Source of the DNA: Streptomyces laurentii
GTDB lineage: Bacteria > Actinomycetota > Actinomycetes > Streptomycetales > Streptomycetaceae
Assembly: GCA_002355495.1 (NCBI GenBank)
Contig: AP017424.1
Coordinates: forward strand, 6,079,501 to 6,143,500
Direction: 5' to 3'
Length of the DNA: 64,000 nucleotides
The notes below the pieces were generated by a model. It saw only the letters and a list, made by a program, of their open reading frames with translations, was not told the DNA's origin and did no database searches. This document shows, piece by piece, positions 34,503 through 43,098 of the stretch. The translations under genes were made by a program, and so were the position numbers. The first letter of the stretch is position 1. Each line of letters opens with the position of its first letter.

Positions 34503-37093
34503 GCGACGAGACCACCGAGCACGGCGCCCCGGCGCCCCGCACGCTGCCCGTCACCGACCTCTCCCTCGTCGTCCTGATCGGCGCGACCGGTTCCGGCAAG
34601 TCGACCTTCGCGCGACGGCACTTCAAGCCGACCGAGATCGTCTCCTCGGACTTCTGCCGCGGCCTCGTCGCGGACGACGAGAACGACCAGAGCGCCAGCG
34701 GGGACGCCTTCGACGTCCTGCACTACATCGCGGGCAAGCGGCTGGCCGCGGGCCGGCTGACCGTCGTCGACGCCACCAATGTGCAGCGCGAGGCGCGGCA
34801 GCAGCTCGTCCGGCTCGCCCGCGAGTACGACGTGCTGCCGATCGCGATCGTCCTCGACCTGCCCGAGGAGGTGTGCGCCGCGCGCAACGCGGCCCGCCCC
34901 GACCGGGCCCACCTGCCGCGCCACGTCGTCCAGCGCCACCGCCGCGAACTGCGGCGTTCGCTGCGCGGTCTGGAGCGCGAGGGCTTCCGCAAGGTGCACG
35001 TGCTGCGCGGCGAGGAGGAGGTGGCGGCGGCCCGGATCGAGCGCGAGAAGCGGTACAACGACCTGCGTCACCTCACCGGCCCGTTCGACATCATCGGCGA
35101 CGTCCACGGCTGCCGCTCCGAACTGGAGAGCCTGCTCACGCGGCTGGGCTACGTCGACGGGCACCACCCGGAGGGCCGCACCGCCGTCTTCGTCGGCGAC
35201 CTCGTCGACCGCGGCCCGGACAGCCCCGGCGTACTGCGCCGCGTCATGGGCATGGTGGCCGCCGGGGACGCGCTGTGCGTGCCGGGCAACCACGAGAACA
35301 AGCTGGGACGCTGGCTGCGCGGCCGCCAGGTGCAGCCGACGCACGGCCTCGCCGAGACCATCGAGCAACTGGAGCGCGAGCCCGAGGAGTTCCGGTCCGA
35401 GGTGGCGTCCTTCATCGACGGACTGGTCAGTCACTACGTCCTCGACGAGGGCCGGCTGGTGGTCTGTCACGCCGGTCTGCCGGAGAAGTACCACGGCCGC
35501 ACCTCGGGACGGGTGCGCGCGCACGCGCTGTACGGGGAGACGACCGGCGAGACCGACGAGTTCGGGCTGCCGGTGCGCTATCCGTGGGCGGAGGACTACC
35601 GCGGCCGGGCGGCGGTCGTCTACGGGCACACGCCCGTGCCGGACACGTCGTGGATCAACAACACCCTGTGCCTCGACACCGGCGCGGTGTTCGGCGGCCG
35701 GATGACCGCGCTGCGCTGGCCGGAGCGCGAGTTGGTCGACGTACCGGCCGAGCGGGTCTGGTACGAGCCGGTCAAGCCGCTCGCGGCCGCGGCGCCCGGC
35801 GCCCACCAGGGCCGGCCGCTGGACCTCGCCGACGTGCACGGCCGCCGGGGTGTGGAGACCCGGCTGATGGGCCGGGTCGCGGTCCGCGAGGAGAACGCGG
35901 CCGCCGCCCTGGAGGTGATGAGCCGGTTCGCCGTCGACCCGCGGCTGCTCGCCTATCTGCCGCCGACGATGGCGCCGACCGCGACCTCGAAGGAGGAGGG
36001 ATACCTGGAGCACCCGGCCGAGGCGTTCGCGCAGTACGCGGCCGACGGGGTCGGGCGGGTCGTGTGCGAGGAGAAGCACATGGGTTCGCGGGCCGGCGCC
36101 CTCGTCTGCCGGGACGCGGCGGCCGCGGAACGGTTCGGCGTCGACGGCGCGGGCGAGGACGACGGCCCGGGTGACGGGCGCGGTGTGACCGGTGCGCTGT
36201 ACACCCGTACCGGCCGGCCGTTCTTCGACGACCCGGACACCACCGAGGAGGTCCTCCAGCGGCTGCGGGCCGCGGTCGGCGCGGCCGGGCTGTGGGACGA
36301 ACTCGACACGGACTGGCTGCTGTTCGACGGCGAGCTGATGCCGTGGTCGCTGAAGTCGGTGGGGCTGTTGCGCACGCAGTACGCGGCGGTCGGCGCGGCC
36401 TCGCGCGCGGTCCTCCCGGACGCGGTCGCCGCGCTCGAACAGGCCGTCGCGCGCGGCGTGGAGGGGATCGACGCCCTGCTGGGCCGGCAGCGCGAACGGG
36501 CGGTGGACGCCGAGGCGTTCACCGACGCGTATCGCCGATACTGCTGGCCGACCGAGGGTCTGGAGGGCGTACGGTTCGCCCCCTTCCAGGTGCTCGCCGC
36601 GCGCGGCAGGTCCCTGGCCGCCGTCCCGCACGACGAACAACTGGCCTGGCTGGACCGGCTGGTGGAGCACGACCCGACGGGGTTGCTGAAGACCACCCGG
36701 CGGCTGGTGGTCGACCCGGCCGACGAGGCGTCCGTACGCGCCGGGACCGACTGGTGGCGGGAGCTGACCGCGGCGGGCGGCGAGGGCATGGTCGTCAAGC
36801 CGCTCGCGGCCGTCGCCACCGGCCGCGGCGGGCGGCCGGTGCAGCCGGGCGTGAAGGTGCGCGGCCGGGAGTACCTGCGGATCATCTACGGTCCCGAGTA
36901 CACCCGTCCGGACAACCTGGCGCGGCTGCGTGAACGGTTCCTCGGGCACAAGCGGTCGCTGGCGCTGCGGGAGTACGCGCTGGGGCTTGAGGCGCTCGAC
37001 CGGCTGGCGGCCGGCGAGCCGCTGTGGCGGGTGCACGAGGCCGTCTTCGCGGTCCTCGCGCTGGAGTCGGAGCCGGTCGACCCCCGGCTCTGA
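34499..37093 (+). CDS. pnkp: polynucleotide kinase-phosphatase-ligase Pnkp
   Basis: An 864-residue three-domain RNA-repair enzyme. The kinase domain has Walker A LIGATGSGKSTFARRHF (about residues 26-42), which phosphorylates 5'-OH ends. The phosphatase domain is a metallophosphoesterase with FDIIGDVHGCRSEL (about 197), VFVGDLVDRGPDSPG (about 232) and VPGNHENKLGRWL (about 260), which removes 2',3'-cyclic phosphate. The ligase/adenylyltransferase has nucleotidyl Lys in CEEKHMGSRAGALV (Lys about 526). Its family needs Hen1 for efficient ligation, and hen1 overlaps it here. The pair probably repairs tRNAs cleaved by ribotoxins. Length is as expected for the family. Confidence 0.96.
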   Translation: MSDETTEHGAPAPRTLPVTDLSLVVLIGATGSGKSTFARRHFKPTEIVSSDFCRGLVADDENDQSASGDAFDVLHYIAGKRLAAGRLTVVDATNVQREARQQLVRLAREYDVLPIAIVLDLPEEVCAARNAARPDRAHLPRHVVQRHRRELRRSLRGLEREGFRKVHVLRGEEEVAAARIEREKRYNDLRHLTGPFDIIGDVHGCRSELESLLTRLGYVDGHHPEGRTAVFVGDLVDRGPDSPGVLRRVMGMVAAGDALCVPGNHENKLGRWLRGRQVQPTHGLAETIEQLEREPEEFRSEVASFIDGLVSHYVLDEGRLVVCHAGLPEKYHGRTSGRVRAHALYGETTGETDEFGLPVRYPWAEDYRGRAAVVYGHTPVPDTSWINNTLCLDTGAVFGGRMTALRWPERELVDVPAERVWYEPVKPLAAAAPGAHQGRPLDLADVHGRRGVETRLMGRVAVREENAAAALEVMSRFAVDPRLLAYLPPTMAPTATSKEEGYLEHPAEAFAQYAADGVGRVVCEEKHMGSRAGALVCRDAAAAERFGVDGAGEDDGPGDGRGVTGALYTRTGRPFFDDPDTTEEVLQRLRAAVGAAGLWDELDTDWLLFDGELMPWSLKSVGLLRTQYAAVGAASRAVLPDAVAALEQAVARGVEGIDALLGRQRERAVDAEAFTDAYRRYCWPTEGLEGVRFAPFQVLAARGRSLAAVPHDEQLAWLDRLVEHDPTGLLKTTRRLVVDPADEASVRAGTDWWRELTAAGGEGMVVKPLAAVATGRGGRPVQPGVKVRGREYLRIIYGPEYTRPDNLARLRERFLGHKRSLALREYALGLEALDRLAAGEPLWRVHEAVFAVLALESEPVDPRL

Positions 37094-37218
37094 CGGTCCC
37101 GGCGCCGCCGGGCACGGCCCACGGGGCGTGGGGGCGCAAGAGGGCGTGCAATGCGCTTCCTTGCGCCCCGGTGTGCTCACTCGCCCGCGTTGACGGGATG
37201 GCATGGTGGCCCTAGGTT

Positions 37219-37238
37219 CGTCACTCCACGGAGTGACG
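37219..37238. promoter_or_regulatory. CGTCACTCC-AC-GGAGTGACG element (copy 2)
   Basis: An inverted repeat with perfect 9-base arms and a two-base spacer. It lies 90 bases upstream of the Crp/Fnr-like gene and matches the element at 29559 at 17 of 18 positions. The flanking sequence GTGTCAATACTGTGATT downstream resembles a promoter. It could be an operator for autoregulation of the Crp-like gene, but the other copy is far away. Confidence 0.55.
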
Positions 37239-37327
37239 GTGTGTCAATACTGTGATTCCGGAGACGCGTTGGCCGGGTTTCACCGATCCGGTGCGCGCCG
37301 GGCGGCGGTCGGGGGTGGAATCGGGAA

Positions 37328-38107
37328 ATGAGTCTCTTCGGCCAGGACCGGTCCTTCCTGCACGCCCTTCCCGCCGCAGACCGTCGCGCGCTGCTCGCCG
37401 AGGGGGCCCCGCGCCGCTACGCGCCCGGTGAGGTCATGATCCGCGAGCGCGACACCTCCGCGTACGTCCTCGCCCTGCTCTCCGGCTGGTCCGTGGTCTC
37501 GGTCGGCACCGAACGCGGCGCCCGGCTCATCCTGGCGCTGCGCGGGGCGGGCGAGGTGGTCGGCGATCTCGCGGCCGTCGACCGGGGGCCGCGCAGCGCC
37601 ACCGTCACCGCGCTCGGCCAGGTCGAGGCCGTCGCCATCTCCGGCGACCGGTTCCGGCGCTTCCTCGCCGCCCGGCCGCACGCCACCGCCCTCATCATGC
37701 GGCAGCTCGCCACCCGGCTGCGCAGCGCCGACGTCGAACGGCGCTCGCTCGCCTCGGAGACCGTCCTCCAGCGGCTCGCCGCCCGCCTCGTCGAACTCGC
37801 CGAACGCGCCGGCCGGCGCGCCGAGTCCGGCACCGTACTGGAACTTCCGCTGCCCCAGCACGACTTGGCGGCGGCCATCGGGGCGACCCGCGAAGCCGTG
37901 GCCAAGGCGCTGCGGCTGCTGCGCGAACAAGGGGTCGTCCGCACCGCCCAGCGCACCGTGATCGTGATCGACATGCCTGTGCTCGTGCTGCTCGCACAGG
38001 GCCGCCCGGCGCGCGAGACGCGTCCGGGGCGCCCGGGGAGGCAAGAACGCCCGGGGCGCGCGCATCCCGGCGCGCATTCGTCGGACGAACAACCCCCGCC
38101 TGTGTAA
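37328..38107 (+). CDS. Crp/Fnr-family transcriptional regulator
   Basis: A 259-residue regulator with a cyclic-nucleotide-binding beta-barrel (residues about 10-130) and a winged helix. The phosphate-binding cassette reads GEVVGDLAAVDRGPRSATVT (about residues 76-95): the Arg of RSAT is kept, while the usual Glu of GEL is Asp. The DNA-binding part is ELPLPQHDLAAAIGATREAV then AKALRLLREQGVV. No Fe-S cysteines. A Pro/Arg-rich tail of about 35 residues follows. The gene ends 85 bases before a cyclase-like gene, so it may sense the nucleotide made by it; that is inference. ATG 37328 follows a GGGGGTGGAATCGGGAA stretch. Confidence 0.9.
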   Translation: MSLFGQDRSFLHALPAADRRALLAEGAPRRYAPGEVMIRERDTSAYVLALLSGWSVVSVGTERGARLILALRGAGEVVGDLAAVDRGPRSATVTALGQVEAVAISGDRFRRFLAARPHATALIMRQLATRLRSADVERRSLASETVLQRLAARLVELAERAGRRAESGTVLELPLPQHDLAAAIGATREAVAKALRLLREQGVVRTAQRTVIVIDMPVLVLLAQGRPARETRPGRPGRQERPGRAHPGAHSSDEQPPPV

Positions 38108-38192
38108 AACGCTACATCGCCCGCGAGCCGCAGCCGCCAGTCTGGACGCGTCACCACCACGGAACCACCTGAAGCATCTCAGAGGAGTCCGA

Positions 38193-39191
38193 GTGAGCAG
38201 TACGGGAGCGAGCGCGGAATCGGGTTCGGATACGAGTACGAGGACGGGCGCGTTGACGGGCACGGGGGCCGGGGCCGGCGCGCGGGTGAGCGCGAGCACC
38301 GGGGCCCTGCACCGGTTCGTCGTCTTCGGGGACGTGGTCGGCTCCGGACGCCTGGGCATGGGGGACAAGCGGCTGGTCCGCGCCGCCCTGTACGAGGCGT
38401 TCGGCGAGGCGTACGCGTCCGTGGGCATCGAGCCGGGCACCGTGCACCAGGAGGACCGTGGTGACGGCATCCTCGCGGCGCTCCGCCCGGACGTTCCGCC
38501 GGACCTGATGGCCGGCCGCTGGATCGACACCCTCCACCGGAGCCTGCGCGAGCACAACGCGCGCGGCCGGGTACGGCTGCGGCTGCGGGTCGGCATGAAC
38601 GCGGGGCTGGTCCTCGACGACGGGCGCGGACTCGTCGGCCGCGCCGTGGACCTCGCCTGCCGGCTCTGCGACAGCGCGCCGGCGCGGCGGATCATGGCGG
38701 ACGTCCCGGACTCCGACCTGCTGATCGTGGTCTCGGACTGGCTCTACCGCACGGTGGTGGCCGAGGGCGGGCGGTACATCGAGCCGGACCACTACCGCCG
38801 GGAGGCCGTGGTCGCCAAGGAGACCGCGGAGGACGCCTGGTTCCTCGTGCCCGGACTCCTCGCGCCGCCCCAGGACCGCCGGGACCGCGAGCGGGACGGC
38901 GGCCGCGAGGCCGCGCGTGACCCGCGGGACGGCGGACACAGGACCGGCGGTGGGCCGTCGCGGGGGGATGGCCCACCGCCCGCACCCGCTCAGGCGCCGG
39001 GCAGCCGGACGTACACGGCGGGCCGCGACATGCAGATCGTCGAAGGCAACACGTTCCACGGGGGGTTCACCGGCATCCGTAACGACGGCGGCGGCCGTGA
39101 CGACGACTCCCGCGGCGACTCCCGCGACAACGCCCGTGCCGCCGCGCGTCGCGACGAGGACGGGCACGGCGGCAGGGAGCGGCGGGCATGA
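38193..39191 (+). CDS. class III nucleotidyl-cyclase-like protein
   Basis: A 332-residue protein with a cyclase homology domain at about residues 40-215. The two metal-binding Asp residues are present: RFVVFGDVVGSG (Asp about 47) and HQEDRGDGILAAL (Asp about 91). The later active-site motif, usually VNxAxRL, reads AVDLACRLCDS (about 151-161), so the transition-state Asn is Asp while Arg is kept. The enzyme may therefore make a cyclic nucleotide, perhaps with altered specificity, or only bind one. After a Pro/Gly/Arg linker comes TYTAGRDMQIVEGNTFHGGF (about 273-292), a short beta motif also seen in the next protein. GTG 38193 follows AGAGGAG. It opens the nine-gene operon and overlaps gene two by ATGA. 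Confidence 0.8.
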   Translation: MSSTGASAESGSDTSTRTGALTGTGAGAGARVSASTGALHRFVVFGDVVGSGRLGMGDKRLVRAALYEAFGEAYASVGIEPGTVHQEDRGDGILAALRPDVPPDLMAGRWIDTLHRSLREHNARGRVRLRLRVGMNAGLVLDDGRGLVGRAVDLACRLCDSAPARRIMADVPDSDLLIVVSDWLYRTVVAEGGRYIEPDHYRREAVVAKETAEDAWFLVPGLLAPPQDRRDRERDGGREAARDPRDGGHRTGGGPSRGDGPPPAPAQAPGSRTYTAGRDMQIVEGNTFHGGFTGIRNDGGGRDDDSRGDSRDNARAAARRDEDGHGGRERRA

Positions 39192-41551
39192 GCGACGACG
39201 ACCTGGAGCACGGCGCGGAAGCGCCCCCCGACCCGGCGCCCGAGCCCGCCAAGGACGGCGGCGACGCGCACGACGGCGCCCGGAGCGGCGGCGAAGGCAC
39301 TCCCGAAGCGGCCCCCGAGCCCAGCCCCTTCGCGCGCGTGGACCGGAGTCCCGGCGACGCGGGCCGGACCGGCAGCGCCGGCACGGCGCGTTCCGCGCGC
39401 AGGTCCCTGCGCGGCGGCTCCGCGCGGCCGGGCGACCACCACACGGCGGCCGGCCGCGACGCGTTCGTCCAGCACGGCGACCGTTTCAGCTACTACCTCG
39501 GCGACCGCCCCCACTTCGTCCAGGGCGCCGTCCCCGCCGAGACCCTGGACCACCTCGACGAGGTCTACTGCGAGACCGCCGGCTACCAGCGGATGAAGGA
39601 GCGGCTGCGCAGCCACCGCGTCCTCGTGCTGTGCGGGGAGCCGGGCAGCGGACGCAGGACCACCGCGCTCGCCCTGCTCGCCGAGGTGGTCGGCAGTGCC
39701 ACGACCGGCGCGGAGGACGAGGCGGCTCCGGGACGCCGGGTGTTCCGGCTCGACCCGCGCCACGGAGTCGACGAGATCACCGCGGACGCCCTCCACGAGA
39801 ACGCGGGACACCTCCTCGAACACCCTACGGAGGACGTCCGTCCCGAACACGGGCCGCGGCACGCCGGGCGGGAGCGCGCCGACCGCCCGCCGACGGCTCC
39901 GGCCCGCCTCTCCGAACTGCACCTCGACCGGTTCGCCGACCTGCTCGACGGCGTCGGCGGGTACGCGGTGGTCGTCGTCGACAGCGGCGACCTCGCCGAC
40001 CGGCTGCTGCGCGGACGGTACGGGACGTACTGCGCGCCGCCGCCCGCCGGCCAGGTCCTTCACCGCCATCTGCGGCTGCTGCTGCGCGACGCGCCCGAGG
40101 AGGCCCTGGCCGAGGCGCGGGCGCTCGCCCGGCGCCCCGACGTGGTCGCCGCCCTCGGCCTCGAAGAGCTCCGGCCGCGCGAGGCCGCCCGGCTCGCCGC
40201 CCATCTCGCCGGCCACCGGCGGGGCGAACTGACCGACGCGCGGCTCCTGGAGGAGTGCGGCACCTTCGTGCAGGCCCAGGCACGCGCCTGGTTCGCGGGC
40301 TCCGACCGGCCCGGCTCGCTGCCCGAGGCGCTGCCGCGGCTCGGCGCCGCCGCCCTGCGGATCTCCGTGGCCGTGTTCAACGGCTCCGCCTACAGCATCG
40401 CCTCCGAGGCCGCCGAACTCCTCGCCTGGGAACTGGCTGTCACCCTCGACCCCGAACACCCGGCGGGCCGACGCCTGTTCGGCACCCATGCCGAGCACCG
40501 CCCGGTCCTCGCCCGCTCCGTCCTGGAGGACACCGAACTGGACCTCGGCCCGGCCAAGGTGCCCGCGCGGACCGTCCGCTTCCAGGGCGACGCGCTCGCC
40601 ACCGCCGTGCTCGCCGAGGTCTGGCACGGCTACCACAACGTCCGCGGCCCGGTGGCCCGCTGGCTGCGCGCCCTGTGCGACGACGGCCGCTCCGAGGTGT
40701 GGGTGCGCGCCTCCCTCGCCGCCGGGGTGCTCTGCTCCTGGGACTGGATCCACGGCTTCCGCGAACTCGTCGCCCCGCTCGCCGTCACGGACGACCCGAC
40801 GGCGCGGATGGCCGCGGCGACCGCCCTCGCCGAGGCCGCCCGCGACCCCGAGGTGCGCCCCGCCGTCGCCGCCGTCCTCAAGGAGTGGGCGGCCTCGGAG
40901 GACTCCCGTCTGTGGGAGACGGCGTTGCTCACTCACGGATACGTGCTGGCCGCGGGCGGGCTCGCCGGCTCGCTCGACGCCATCGCGCGCGTGGTGCGCA
41001 CCCACGAGGCCGGCGACGTCGACATGCTCGTGGTGGCCTCCTTCAGCGTCAACCGGCTGCTGGCGGCGGGTGATCCCGAACCGGTGCTGGGGCGCCTGGA
41101 ACGCTGGCTGGCCGACGGCCGGCACAACCTGGGCAACGTCGCGCTCCTCACCGTGATCGGCGGCATGACCACCAGGACCACGCATCTGTGGGGGCTCCGG
41201 GACGTCCCCGAACTCGACGAACACGCCGCCCGCCCGCTGCTCCTCGCCCTGCTCGCCACCCGGCCCGACCTCGCCCCGGCGCTCGGCGCCCTGGTGGGGC
41301 GCGCCCTGACCACCGCGCGCTCCAGTGCCACGGCGCTGGACGCGCTGGCCAAGCTGCTGCGCCGGGCGGCGCGGGACGCCACGGCCCTCGACCTCGTCTG
41401 CGGACTGCTGCCCCTGCTCTCGGCGGGACGCCGGGACCGCGACCGCCTCCGCGGACTTCTCGACCAGCTCGTACGGGACCGGGACCGGCCCCTGGACAAG
41501 CGCGCGGCGCGCCGGATGTGGGACGCCGTCGCGGAAGGAGCGCACCGATGA
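39188..41551 (+). CDS. large P-loop NTPase (STAND-like)
   Basis: A 787-residue NTPase. The first 75 residues are disordered; residues about 80-100 contain HTAAGRDAFVQHGDRFSYYL, similar to the end of the preceding protein. Walker A is VLVLCGEPGSGRRTTALALL (about 140-160), with Arg replacing the usual Lys (GSGRRT), and GGYAVVVVDSGDLADRLL (about 256-273) is a likely Walker B. The C-terminal 400 residues are helical, HEAT/ARM-like (VWVRASLAAGVLCSWDW, ARMAAATALAEAARDPEVRP). No membrane segments. It resembles STAND sensors in layout, though I cannot assign a named family. It overlaps both neighbours by ATGA. The Lys-to-Arg change could alter or weaken hydrolysis. Confidence 0.75.
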   Translation: MSDDDLEHGAEAPPDPAPEPAKDGGDAHDGARSGGEGTPEAAPEPSPFARVDRSPGDAGRTGSAGTARSARRSLRGGSARPGDHHTAAGRDAFVQHGDRFSYYLGDRPHFVQGAVPAETLDHLDEVYCETAGYQRMKERLRSHRVLVLCGEPGSGRRTTALALLAEVVGSATTGAEDEAAPGRRVFRLDPRHGVDEITADALHENAGHLLEHPTEDVRPEHGPRHAGRERADRPPTAPARLSELHLDRFADLLDGVGGYAVVVVDSGDLADRLLRGRYGTYCAPPPAGQVLHRHLRLLLRDAPEEALAEARALARRPDVVAALGLEELRPREAARLAAHLAGHRRGELTDARLLEECGTFVQAQARAWFAGSDRPGSLPEALPRLGAAALRISVAVFNGSAYSIASEAAELLAWELAVTLDPEHPAGRRLFGTHAEHRPVLARSVLEDTELDLGPAKVPARTVRFQGDALATAVLAEVWHGYHNVRGPVARWLRALCDDGRSEVWVRASLAAGVLCSWDWIHGFRELVAPLAVTDDPTARMAAATALAEAARDPEVRPAVAAVLKEWAASEDSRLWETALLTHGYVLAAGGLAGSLDAIARVVRTHEAGDVDMLVVASFSVNRLLAAGDPEPVLGRLERWLADGRHNLGNVALLTVIGGMTTRTTHLWGLRDVPELDEHAARPLLLALLATRPDLAPALGALVGRALTTARSSATALDALAKLLRRAARDATALDLVCGLLPLLSAGRRDRDRLRGLLDQLVRDRDRPLDKRAARRMWDAVAEGAHR

Positions 41552-43098
41552 CCGGGGCCTACGAGAACGAGCGCGGCCGGGAGCCTTCCGGCCGGGAGGC
41601 GTACGACCAGGACGCGTACGAACGGGACGGGTCGGGTCGGGACAGGTACGACGGGGACGGATACGACCGCGACAGGCCCGACCGCGACAGGCCCGGGCGG
41701 GACGGATACCGACGGGACGGGTCCGGTCGGGACGCGCCGCGTCGCGCGTACGCCGGCCAGGACACGCCCCGGCGGGAGCCGTCGGGCGAGGAGCGGTACC
41801 GCCGGGAGACGCCCGACCGCGACGTACCGGGCCGGGACACGGCGGGCCGGGATGCCCCGGGCCGTGAGGTGGCCGGGCGTGACAGGGCGGACGGGGAGAT
41901 CTCCCGTCAGGAGTCGTCCGCCCAGAGCTCAGGCCGGCCGCTGCTGCGCGAGATCAGCCCGCCGTACCGGCGCCGCAGCGGCGAGATCGCGGCGGTCCTC
42001 CTCTACCGCAACGGCGGTCACCGGGTCGTGTGGCCCGACCGCACGGAGGACAGCGGCAAGCCCTTCCTTGGCTCCCCGTACACCGTCTTCGAAGTGCGCC
42101 TGGGCCGGAACGTCACCGGGTTCGCCCTCAGGCTGCCCGCCGCCGGGGACGGCGCCTTCTTCGACGCGCGGGTCCGGGTGCGGTGGACGGTGGAGGACCC
42201 GTATCTCGTCGTCCGCGAACAGGTGCGGGACGTGGCCGAGTTGCTGCACGACGAGCTGTTCGACGGGCTGCGCTCGCTGTCGCGCCGCTTCCGGCTCACC
42301 GAGGCGCAGCGCGCCGAGGAGGCGGTACGGGAGACCCTGGCCACCGGCCGGCTGGTCGTCGGCCGCGACATCGGACTGCGCGCCCAGGTCTACGTGTTCG
42401 TCGACCTCGACGAGAAGGTGCAGGAAGAGGTCGCCCGGGCCGACCGGGTCGACGTGACGCTCACGGCCGACGTCCGGGAGGCCCAGGCGGCCCTGCACCG
42501 GGAGGAATGGGAGCGGCGGCGGGTGGCGGCCGAGGCCGCCGCCCTCGAGGAGATGTTCCGGCGCGGCGACCTCGCCCAGCTCGCCCACCACATGGCGCGC
42601 AACCCCGACAAGGAGATGGAGATCCGCGCCCAGCTCCTGCAGGAGAAGCGCGAGGGACAGGCCGACCTGCTGGCCGTGTTCAACCGGATGCTCGACTCCG
42701 GGGTCCTGGAGCGCCACGAGGTCGACGAACAGGCGTACCAGATCCTCCAGCATCTGCGCGGCAGCGCCGGCGCCGTCCTCGGCGGGGTCGCCGAGCGGGT
42801 TCTCGACACCAGCCGCAGGGCGGGCCGGCCCGCCCTGGAGCGCGCCGTTCCCGAACCCGCCGCGCCCCTCTGGGACGACGAGCCGGAACCCGAGCGTGAA
42901 CCCGCTTCCGAGTTCGATCCGGAGTTCGATCCGGAGCCGGAGCCGGGATTCGAGCCCGAACCGGACGCTTCGACGGACCGCCGGGTGTACGAACCGACCC
43001 GCGTCCAGGCGTCCTTCGAGCGCGACGACGCCGAGAGCGACCGGGGCGGCCGGCGGGCCCGGCCGAGCGCCGACTTCGACGACTGGGACGACGCATGA
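41548..43098 (+). CDS. SPFH/band 7-like protein
   Basis: A 516-residue cytoplasmic protein. The first 125 residues are a low-complexity string of Arg, Asp, Gly and Tyr (RDRPGRDG-like units). From about 128 to 330 a band 7-like domain follows (SGEIAAVLLYRNGGHRVVWP, then FEVRLGRNVTGFALRLPAAG and FFDARVRVRWTVEDPYLVV), and then a long helix (AQAALHREEWERRRVAAEAA, about 310-345) as in SPFH scaffold proteins. No membrane segment is obvious, so membrane attachment would need partners or palmitoyl-like anchoring. The C-terminal 90 residues are acidic (DDEPEPEREPASEFDPEF). Codon overlap with both neighbours (ATGA) supports operon membership. Predicted role: oligomeric scaffold. Confidence 0.7.
   Translation: MTGAYENERGREPSGREAYDQDAYERDGSGRDRYDGDGYDRDRPDRDRPGRDGYRRDGSGRDAPRRAYAGQDTPRREPSGEERYRRETPDRDVPGRDTAGRDAPGREVAGRDRADGEISRQESSAQSSGRPLLREISPPYRRRSGEIAAVLLYRNGGHRVVWPDRTEDSGKPFLGSPYTVFEVRLGRNVTGFALRLPAAGDGAFFDARVRVRWTVEDPYLVVREQVRDVAELLHDELFDGLRSLSRRFRLTEAQRAEEAVRETLATGRLVVGRDIGLRAQVYVFVDLDEKVQEEVARADRVDVTLTADVREAQAALHREEWERRRVAAEAAALEEMFRRGDLAQLAHHMARNPDKEMEIRAQLLQEKREGQADLLAVFNRMLDSGVLERHEVDEQAYQILQHLRGSAGAVLGGVAERVLDTSRRAGRPALERAVPEPAAPLWDDEPEPEREPASEFDPEFDPEPEPGFEPEPDASTDRRVYEPTRVQASFERDDAESDRGGRRARPSADFDDWDDA

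Noticed and set aside
29559-37238. BldD binding sites
   Set aside because: The half-sites resemble BldD half-sites but the spacing is too wide for the known consensus.
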